A stretch of 11,203 bases of DNA, from assembly GCA_007131745.1 (NCBI GenBank), contig SLPX01000241.1, positions 1 to 11,203 of the forward strand. Direction: 5' to 3'. The notes under the pieces were generated by a model. The model was not told the DNA's origin. It was given only the letters and a program-made list of their open reading frames with translations, and did not search any database. This document shows, piece after piece, positions 6,196 through 11,203 of the stretch. Position numbers and translations under genes: made by a program. The stretch comes from Myxococcales bacterium. Its GTDB lineage: Bacteria > Myxococcota > Polyangia > HGW-17 > SLPX01. The stretch's first letter is position 1; every line of letters begins with the position of its first letter.

Positions 6196-8697
6196 TCAAT
6201 GATCCGTTTTCCGCGGAGCCGACACGATCCAGTGTTGGTATGCAACGTAAGAAGGCACCTTTCGCCCTTCTTTACGAGGGACATCGTCCACGATCAAGTG
6301 AAGTCTTCCTTTTGCCTCCAGTTTTCCCGTGAGTTCCATGACAAATATCCCGAACACCGGGTTTCGCTGAATGGTAAATGAGCCGATATCCCGGTCATCC
6401 AGCCGAATCCTTACATTTGTTGTCTTAAACCCTGCAAGTCTTCCCACCCAGTAGCACCTCTTTCCGGTTTCGCAGAGTTTTACCAGCATGCTTTCGCCGG
6501 TTGTCACGGGCCGGCCGCCGTCGGCCAGCGGAATTCCGGTTTCGCTGGGACCGGCCCTGCTGTGGGGTTCGTAACGCACCAGGCTGTAGTGTTTTCTCCA
6601 AGCATGCCATTCTAGATCCGGCCTCGGATTCGAATATTCATGTTCTTCTTCGCTTTCCAGGTCGGCTACGTCCACCAGGTCCACGAGTTGTAGTTCGGCA
6701 TCTCCGGTTAAGCGAAGCGCTGCAGCGGGAACGGGCCGGTCATTTCCGATGTGATCCCACCGGGCTTCATAGAGAGCGTTGATGTTTCCCCATGAGCCCG
6801 ATTTTCTGCTTGTGGCAGGGTTGAAAACGGTTCTTCCGAGTAACCCGGTACTGCCCAGGTATCTTCGAAAAATAGCGAAATGAGTGGGTCTTGCCGATGG
6901 GTCCAGTTTTTCCAGTGCTTCGTATAGGCTTCCGTTTCCATGTCTGAAGGGTCGTGCCAAACCGTTCGTGGTCAGACCCACGATATCCAGCGACCGCCTA
7001 CGGGCATAATAGGGGATGGCGCCCGCGTCATTTACACCTATTACAGCATCTTCAGGAAGATGCTGATCCGCGTATCTTCCGATCGCAATCTGGAATTTCG
7101 CTATGTCCCTCGCGTGAACCCCGTACTCCTGTCGAATGCGTTTCAGAGGTTCTTTGTTGGCGGCGAACGCGAAGTAAGCGGCCAGTATCAATACGGCCTG
7201 GATGTGAAAACGCTTGGTGATGACGGCGAAAACGCACGAGGACAGCACAACGATGAGCAGCAAAAGACCAAGGAGGTATCTGTGATTGTCAAAATAGAGC
7301 ACCCTGTTTTGACTCAGTCCTGCGAGAGTGACGATTGATGCGCCTGATAAAGCAAGCCAAGGAGATCGAAAGCCTGAAAACGGATTCAATCCATCGGGAC
7401 GAACCTGACTCGTGTCGGATTCTGTCCGCTGAAAAAAAGTTGCTTTTGCTGTTGTAAAGAATCTTGAAATCAGCGGGCCGAGGAAATCCTTTATCCCAAC
7501 AACGACTCCAATGAGCGAAAGACCCAGGACCATGGAAGGCCATGCAAACAAAGGTTCGCCATGCCGTATGTCGCCTCTCAGGCGTTGAAACAAAACCTCG
7601 ATATTGTTTTTAACCAATTCCCAGTACCTCGGAAAGTCGAGATAAGGCTCGTTCAGAAGTGATTTTGCCGCCGCCGTGTTGGGTGAGAAATCTCCGGTTG
7701 ATATCCTGTGGAGAAAGAGAAAAAACAACCAGGGAACCATTGCAGTGAAGAGGATCAATCCGGTCCAAAGACGGGTTTTTCTTTCGGCCGAGAAAAAACC
7801 CAGGCCAATCAGCATGGCGGTGACCAAAATTCCTTCCGGACGAGTCAACGGCAGCATAGCCATGAGAACCAGGAGCAGCACTCGTTGTTTCGTATTCGAT
7901 CCGGGTACCAGATAAAACGGGAAAAACCTGTAACCGGGTTCCCTTCCGGATTCGATGCGGTTTTTCGCCGGGGGAATACTTCGGCCGGTGTTTCGAATCC
8001 AGACAAGAAGAGTACCAAGCAGAACCGCTCCGTACAGGCCGCCTTCCATGCCGATGAGTATTCCCCATGTCGTGTACGGGGATGTGAGTACCATTATGCC
8101 GGCAAGAAGTCCGGCCATGTTTTCTGTGTACCCGCCGAAAAGGAAATCCAACCGGGTTTTCCAACTCGCGATCTTGAATGTGTTCCACGAGGTTATTTCT
8201 TCATGGAGTGTTCGCCGGTAGTCCGGTGATGTGTCCGAATTTTTTCCGGGAACAATATGCCTTGTTTTTGACTGTCCGTGTTTGATGAGAGCGCGGGCAA
8301 GGTCGCACGCCGCGTGGGAGCAGATGCCCAGGAATATCGCGGACAGCCAGAACGTCCATATTGGAAGAGCGGAATGACTCACTCCGAACATGTGAAAAAG
8401 AGCGGGAAAAAAGGGATACGTGATACTGGTGGAGCCGGATGTCATTCCTTCCGAACCGCTCAGAACAAAAGGTCCGCCGCTGAAAAAATCCACGGCATAC
8501 CTGAGGTAGATGTAAGCGTCGTCGAGGGGCAGGGTGAATTCGCCTGCGTGTTGGATTGAAGCCCGATAGAAGGGGAGGGAGACGGCCAGCGCCCAAATCA
8601 CCCAGAAAGTGCATCTCGCCCATGGGACAGCGGCTCTTGCGAAAAGCAAAAGACCGTATGGGTCCGATTTCACCTTTTTCACCTTATGTACTTCCAT
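6196..8697 (-). CDS. Multi-spanning GT-C-type glycosyltransferase with long C-terminal extension
   Basis: 833 aa. About nine to eleven hydrophobic segments lie between residues 30 and 514. The first outer loop carries an acidic pair in LPLDDAYIYLRYAVDFFSGG (D59, D60) followed by SEGMTSGSTS, the expected place of the catalytic Asp in GT-C enzymes that use polyprenyl-phosphate sugars. Other family-like patterns are GILIGMEGGLYG (about 212-223), LPLTRPEGILV (282-292), GDFSPNTAAAK (335-345), FDNHRYLLGLLLL (469-481) and GVNDAGAIPYYARRRSLDIVGL (554-575). This set resembles the family that includes mycobacterial arabinofuranosyltransferase AftB, but donor and acceptor cannot be assigned. Residues about 515-833 are soluble and probably periplasmic; the last 200 look beta-rich and unrecognised. 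The FHA gene ends 21 nt upstream, so the two are likely co-transcribed. The ribosome site is weak, but the next internal Met is at residue 85, after the DD motif, so this start (or GTG codons 6 and 9) is needed. Confidence 0.87.
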   Translation of the reverse strand: MEVHKVKKVKSDPYGLLLFARAAVPWARCTFWVIWALAVSLPFYRASIQHAGEFTLPLDDAYIYLRYAVDFFSGGPFVLSGSEGMTSGSTSITYPFFPALFHMFGVSHSALPIWTFWLSAIFLGICSHAACDLARALIKHGQSKTRHIVPGKNSDTSPDYRRTLHEEITSWNTFKIASWKTRLDFLFGGYTENMAGLLAGIMVLTSPYTTWGILIGMEGGLYGAVLLGTLLVWIRNTGRSIPPAKNRIESGREPGYRFFPFYLVPGSNTKQRVLLLVLMAMLPLTRPEGILVTAMLIGLGFFSAERKTRLWTGLILFTAMVPWLFFLFLHRISTGDFSPNTAAAKSLLNEPYLDFPRYWELVKNNIEVLFQRLRGDIRHGEPLFAWPSMVLGLSLIGVVVGIKDFLGPLISRFFTTAKATFFQRTESDTSQVRPDGLNPFSGFRSPWLALSGASIVTLAGLSQNRVLYFDNHRYLLGLLLLIVVLSSCVFAVITKRFHIQAVLILAAYFAFAANKEPLKRIRQEYGVHARDIAKFQIAIGRYADQHLPEDAVIGVNDAGAIPYYARRRSLDIVGLTTNGLARPFRHGNGSLYEALEKLDPSARPTHFAIFRRYLGSTGLLGRTVFNPATSRKSGSWGNINALYEARWDHIGNDRPVPAAALRLTGDAELQLVDLVDVADLESEEEHEYSNPRPDLEWHAWRKHYSLVRYEPHSRAGPSETGIPLADGGRPVTTGESMLVKLCETGKRCYWVGRLAGFKTTNVRIRLDDRDIGSFTIQRNPVFGIFVMELTGKLEAKGRLHLIVDDVPRKEGRKVPSYVAYQHWIVSAPRKTDH

Positions 8698-8718
8698 GAT
8701 CCGCTTTTCACGGACAGC

Positions 8719-9270
8719 CTAAAACCGCGCCCCGGAGATGAGCGACAATCGGCGCAAGTTTTCGTGGAGCGACTGAGCATCCAGGAATTTACATTCGATA
8801 TCACCCAGAGTGATTTTGTCTCCGAGATGCAACAAGATGGATTCACCCTTTTCCAGGGGTTTGCCGTTTACAGACGTGCCGTTTGCAGAACCTGCATCAC
8901 TTATGAAAAAACTTTTTTCGGCCGTGGCTTCGTTTTCTTCGGTGTGTATCTGCGCGTGAAGCTTGGATATTGATGAATGGCGAAGAATGATATCGTTGTT
9001 TCGGGCTCTTCCCACGCTTATCCAGCTCAACCACGATGCACGCGTTGATTTTTCTATTTTTACCAGGAAATTCCCGGGGTTCAATTCGTCCGTTTTGCCG
9101 GTGAGGATATCATCTAATTTCGGTCCGCCGCGGACCTGGGTGTTGTATGACATTTCGTCGTCCCAATCTTCAGGAACCTCGCCGAGAAAGTAAAAACCTT
9201 CGTTTTTTCTTGCGTATTCAGTTTTGGCGAGACAGCGGGCTTGTGATGTGTGTTTGTGGATGTCTTCCAT
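8719..9270 (-). CDS. FHA-domain protein
   Basis: 183 aa, cytoplasmic. The FHA domain covers about residues 68-165. Its phospho-threonine-binding residues are all present: GR (87-88) in SVGRARNNDIILRHSSISKLHAQI, S102 and H105 in the SIS..H motif, and the NG of DAGSANGTSVNG (N130, and N135-G136). Binding to phospho-Thr peptides is therefore likely. The 65-residue N-terminal part is polar and acidic (GEVPEDWDDEMSYNTQVRGG) and matches nothing I recognise; Thr44 there is a conceivable kinase target, as in other FHA proteins with phosphorylatable tails, but this is speculation. The gene is the first of the minus-strand run FHA, glycosyltransferase, GAF, receiver, and has a 361-nt region upstream. 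The ribosome site before the ATG is weak (CAGG about 11 nt away). A possible upstream phosphorylating enzyme is the Ser/Thr kinase at the left end of the window. Confidence 0.92.
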   Translation of the reverse strand: MEDIHKHTSQARCLAKTEYARKNEGFYFLGEVPEDWDDEMSYNTQVRGGPKLDDILTGKTDELNPGNFLVKIEKSTRASWLSWISVGRARNNDIILRHSSISKLHAQIHTEENEATAEKSFFISDAGSANGTSVNGKPLEKGESILLHLGDKITLGDIECKFLDAQSLHENLRRLSLISGARF

Positions 9271-9340
9271 TTCAGACTAGCCTGTTCATTGTTTCGACGA
9301 GCGAAGGGCACAGTGTATTTGCATTGTTTGACCGGGTAAA

Positions 9341-9369
9341 GTATTAAACACATGCTTTCAGATGTGCAA
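9341..9369 (-). promoter_or_regulatory. Candidate promoter for the FHA-glycosyltransferase-GAF-receiver unit
   Basis: On the minus strand TTGCAC (9364-9369) is followed after 17 nt by TAATAC (9341-9346), or after 15 nt by TTTAAT (9343-9348), the better -10 match. The -35 hexamer falls inside the 8-bp inverted repeat at 9363-9383, which would place a repressor or activator directly on the promoter. Pattern match only. Confidence 0.3.
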
Positions 9370-9383
9370 GTTGTTCTTGCACA
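9363..9383. repeat. Perfect 8-bp inverted repeat, possible operator
   Basis: TGTGCAAG (9363-9370) and CTTGCACA (9376-9383) are exact complements around a 5-nt spacer TTGTT. No T run follows on either strand, so an intrinsic terminator is unlikely. A dimeric regulator site upstream of the FHA gene, or an RNA hairpin, fits better. Confidence 0.55.
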
Positions 9384-9551
9384 GCGGGCGCGGGTCGGAT
9401 TTTCCTGATGTGGATGATTGATAGCTCCATTTTGATGGACCGGTGATACATGGGTCTCTCGCTGGAGCATTGTAAGCCATTGCTTTTCGCCCGTTTGTTA
9501 ATGTGATTTCTGGAGTCGATGTACTGAATGGATTTTGATGGGAAGGAGGAT

Positions 9552-9579
9552 TTGAAGTGATTTCTAAGTTTGTTATATT
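9552..9579 (+). promoter_or_regulatory. Candidate extended -10 promoter for mtaB
   Basis: TTGAAG (9552-9557), a 16-nt spacer, then TATATT (9574-9579) preceded directly by TGT, which makes an extended -10 (TGn). Transcription would start near 9586, about 50 nt before the mtaB start. The -10 sits inside the palindrome at 9573-9587. Confidence 0.42.
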
Positions 9580-9631
9580 CAATATAAAACATTTTTTCTT
9601 GGGTTTTTTTTGTTTAACTAAGGGGTTGTAA
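9557..9631 (+). CDS. Possible 24-residue leader peptide upstream of mtaB
   Basis: AAGGAGG (9543-9549) lies 7 nt before GTG 9557, the strongest ribosome site in the intergenic region. The frame encodes a short hydrophobic peptide beginning MISKFVIFNIKHFF and ending LTKGL, with TAA at 9629-9631. The stop directly abuts the in-frame TTG at 9632 that could itself start mtaB. The peptide is rich in Phe, Ile and Lys. Against it: the best mtaB promoter candidate lies inside this frame, so the leader would need an upstream promoter. Treated as possible, not established. Confidence 0.25.
   Translation: MISKFVIFNIKHFFLGFFCLTKGL
9573..9587. repeat. 15-bp palindrome TTATATT-C-AATATAA
   Basis: Two perfect 7-bp arms around a single C overlap the putative -10 box of mtaB. 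It may be a regulator site, or simply an AT-rich promoter that happens to be symmetrical. Confidence 0.45.
9620..9625 (+). promoter_or_regulatory. Ribosome binding site AAGGGG for mtaB
   Basis: AAGGGG lies 12 nt before the ATG at 9638 but 6 nt before an in-frame TTG at 9632. Spacing favours TTG and codon preference favours ATG; the two proteins differ by only two residues (Met-His). Confidence 0.5.
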
Positions 9632-9637
9632 TTGCAC

Positions 9638-10942
9638 ATGAAAAGCTGGTCATCGATCACGATTGGGTGTAGGGCCAACCAGTCCGATACCATGGAGGTT
9701 GAAAAAATGTTGGCCGGCCGTGGGTGGAACAAGGTGGAATGGGGCGACCTCTGTGACCTGGTCCTTGTCAACACCTGCACCGTGACGGCAAGGTCCGACC
9801 GGCAGTGCCGAAAAACAATAAACCGGGGAGCGAGGAACAACCCCGGTGCTGTTGTGGCGGTGACCGGGTGTTTCGCGGTAATGAGAGGTAGATACGAAGG
9901 TTGTCCTGAAAATGTACATATGATCCCTGCTCAAGATGTTTCCGGCAAGGTCGAAGAGATTGTCGCACTTGTTGAAAAATATCGGTTGAACCGGGAGGGT
10001 CCGAACGGGGTGGATTCGAAGGTTCCGAACGACCTCTTGTCTTTCGGCGCAAGCCGCCCGCCGTTCAAGGTGCAGGACGGCTGCGCCGATGGATGTGCTT
10101 TCTGCACTGTTTGCCTGGCCCGGGGTGAGCCGAGGAGCATGGAGGTAGACAAGATATTGAAGGGGTTGCGGGAATTCAGTGAATCCGGAGTCAAAGAAGT
10201 GGTGCTTACCGGCATCAACTTGGGGTCGTGGGGAAAAGATTTGGGAATACGGGGTGGCGTTTCCACACTTCTTTTGAGCATTCTTCCCGAACTTCCGGTG
10301 GAAAGGGTTCGTCTAAGTTCCCTTGAGCCGCAGCACCTGGATGAGAGCCTGATCTCTCTCATGAAAAAATGGACGGAAAGAATCTGTCCGCATCTTCATC
10401 TGCCGCTTCAGTCAGCGGACGACCATATTCTGGCCGCTATGCGACGATCCTATAACTTCGATCGATATGCTGATTTCGTAAAATCTGCTGTCAGGGAGAT
10501 AGAAGGTATAAGCATTGGAGCGGATGTAATATGCGGTTTTCCGGGAGAAACCGACCTGCATTTCAGCAATTCTTATGAAAGGATTGCATCCTTGCCCCTT
10601 TCGTATCTTCATGTTTTCCCCTTTTCTTCGAGGCCCGGTACACCTGCTGCATCAATGAAAGGAAAGGTTGACGCACCGCAAGTACTTTCTCGGTCGCGAA
10701 AAATGAGGGAATTGGCCGCTGAAAAAACAAGGATCTTTCGGGAAAGCCAGATGGGAAAAACACGAACCGCACTGGTGGAGCATCGACGTTGCAGCCAAAC
10801 GGGCTGTTTGATCGGGACAACGGATAATTATCTGAGTGCGCGGATGGTCGGAAACGACGACTTGATGGGCGAACTTGTTCTGGTAAGGATTGAAAAGGTC
10901 GGAGAGACGATTTCAGGTCACATGGTAAAGCAGGATTTCTAA
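9638..10942 (+). CDS. mtaB: tRNA (N6-L-threonylcarbamoyladenosine(37)-C2)-methylthiotransferase MtaB
   Basis: 434 aa from ATG 9638 (436 from TTG 9632). MtaB is a radical SAM enzyme that converts t6A37 to ms2t6A37 in ANN-decoding tRNAs. The N-terminal MTTase domain has its three cluster cysteines: C11 in TIGCRANQSD, C47 in NTCTVT and C78 in TGCFA. The radical SAM core has the CxxxCxxC motif C149, C153, C156 in QDGCADGCAFC, then VVLTGINLGSWGKDL, LSSLEPQHLDESL, CPHLHLPLQSADDHILAAMRR, GADVICGFPGET and HVFPFSSRPGTPA, the last set distinguishing MtaB from MiaB and RimO. A C-terminal TRAM domain (about 370-432) would bind tRNA. Full length for the family. One oddity: the position three after the last cluster cysteine, normally Pro in bacterial relatives (C-I-I-P), is Cys here (C159). 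The gene is divergent from the FHA gene and convergent with the zinc-ribbon gene. Confidence 0.96.
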   Translation: MKSWSSITIGCRANQSDTMEVEKMLAGRGWNKVEWGDLCDLVLVNTCTVTARSDRQCRKTINRGARNNPGAVVAVTGCFAVMRGRYEGCPENVHMIPAQDVSGKVEEIVALVEKYRLNREGPNGVDSKVPNDLLSFGASRPPFKVQDGCADGCAFCTVCLARGEPRSMEVDKILKGLREFSESGVKEVVLTGINLGSWGKDLGIRGGVSTLLLSILPELPVERVRLSSLEPQHLDESLISLMKKWTERICPHLHLPLQSADDHILAAMRRSYNFDRYADFVKSAVREIEGISIGADVICGFPGETDLHFSNSYERIASLPLSYLHVFPFSSRPGTPAASMKGKVDAPQVLSRSRKMRELAAEKTRIFRESQMGKTRTALVEHRRCSQTGCLIGTTDNYLSARMVGNDDLMGELVLVRIEKVGETISGHMVKQDF

Positions 10943-10949
10943 TCAATCC

Positions 10950-10972
10950 AGACAAGGTGACGCTGCTTGTCT
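10950..10972. terminator. Short inverted repeat between convergent genes, possible bidirectional terminator
   Basis: AGACAAG (10950-10956) pairs with CTTGTCT (10966-10972) around a 9-nt loop. It sits in the 28-nt gap after mtaB and its right arm overlaps the stop codon of the opposing gene. Neither side has a strong T run, so termination efficiency is doubtful. Confidence 0.4.
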
Positions 10973-11203
10973 AGTCTGCGATTTGCCCCGCCAAAACCAA
11001 GTATGACTCTACGGATTTGCCCTCTTCTTGTACTTTCTTCAGGCCTGATTCGAGTTCACCCTTGTCCAGCCAGAGTCCCCGACATGATTCGCAGAAATCG
11101 ATCAGGATGTTTCCCAACCTGACTTCCCGCAACTTTCCATCGCACGCTGGACAATGATGCGGCGTTTCGTCCGGCACGGGTGGAACCTTGGGATCCACAC
11201 CGA
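10971..11203 (-). CDS. Small TFIIB-type zinc-ribbon protein (5' end may lie beyond the window)
   Basis: A GTG at 11198 gives 75 aa, but the frame stays open to the right edge, so the true start may be outside. The pattern HHCPACDGKLREVRLGNILIDFCESCRGLWLDKGELE has four zinc cysteines (C16, C19, C36, C39 counted from the GTG) and the following GLWLDKGEL, diagnostic of the zf-TFIIB family of short bacterial zinc-ribbon proteins. The tail (about 48-75) is probably helical. Such proteins are widespread and poorly characterised; nucleic-acid or protein binding is assumed. It is convergent with mtaB, with 28 nt between the stops. Confidence 0.85.
   Translation of the reverse strand, partial: GVDPKVPPVPDETPHHCPACDGKLREVRLGNILIDFCESCRGLWLDKGELESGLKKVQEEGKSVESYLVLAGQIAD

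Larger units (their letters stand above)
9271..9637. other. Divergent control region between FHA gene and mtaB
   Basis: About 365 nt with no convincing longer gene. It contains two inverted repeats, candidate promoters in both directions and a possible 24-codon leader, each listed separately. The half next to mtaB is AT-rich with long T runs (about 9590-9613). Confidence 0.75.

Noticed and set aside
7610..8188. 192-residue minus-strand frame within the glycosyltransferase gene
   Set aside because: Out of frame with a gene showing clear membrane segments and motifs; rich in His, Arg and Ser like a typical shadow frame.
9344..9592. 82-residue minus-strand frame in the region before mtaB
   Set aside because: Poor ribosome site, skewed Lys/Arg/His/Ser composition, no recognisable motif, and it crosses the inverted repeats and promoter elements of the control region.
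1..11203. Mobile element, CRISPR array, toxin-antitoxin pair or defence system
   Set aside because: No transposase, integrase, regular repeat-spacer pattern, tRNA-edge attachment site or recognisable defence gene was found on either strand.

Overview
The window looks like chromosomal DNA from a Gram-negative, deltaproteobacterium-like organism (Myxococcota, Bradymonadota or a relative). This is an inference from gene content: a Hanks-type Ser/Thr kinase with a membrane anchor, an FHA protein, a lipoprotein with the cysteine-rich 'CGN..EEGE.CDG' motif common in myxobacterial secreted proteins, a VWA lipoprotein, and a GAF protein paired with a single-domain response regulator. Base composition looks balanced by eye, which is low for classical myxobacteria, so the exact phylum is left open. 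I see no tRNA, rRNA, CRISPR array, transposase or phage gene.

Layout. (1) Positions 1-2037, minus: the 5' part of a large receptor-like Ser/Thr kinase (zinc ribbon, kinase domain, low-complexity linker, one membrane segment, outer domain) that runs off the left edge. (2) Positions 2038-2338: a divergent promoter region. (3) Positions 2339-3268, plus: a lipoprotein with a Cys-rich module and a SUMF1/FGE-fold domain that lacks the copper cysteines of true formylglycine-generating enzymes. (4) Positions 3344-4504, minus, convergent with it: a VWA lipoprotein with an intact MIDAS. (5) Positions 4777-9270, minus: a probable transcription unit of FHA protein, large GT-C-type membrane glycosyltransferase, coiled-coil/GAF protein and CheY-like receiver. 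The FHA and glycosyltransferase genes are 21 nt apart, the glycosyltransferase and GAF genes 100 nt apart with a hairpin between them, and the GAF and receiver genes overlap by 4 nt. (6) Positions 9271-9637: a second divergent control region with two clear inverted repeats and a possible leader peptide. (7) Positions 9638-10942, plus: mtaB, the tRNA t6A37 methylthiotransferase. (8) Positions 10971-11203, minus: a small TFIIB-type zinc-ribbon protein that may run off the right edge, separated from mtaB by a short inverted repeat.

How the genes may work together: most of the window is signalling and envelope biology. The kinase could phosphorylate Thr residues, and an FHA protein can bind phospho-Thr. 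The FHA, GAF and receiver genes flank a membrane glycosyltransferase, which suggests signal-controlled envelope glycosylation. That link is inferred from gene order only. The two lipoproteins would be displayed on the cell envelope. mtaB and the zinc-ribbon gene are probably unrelated housekeeping or accessory neighbours.
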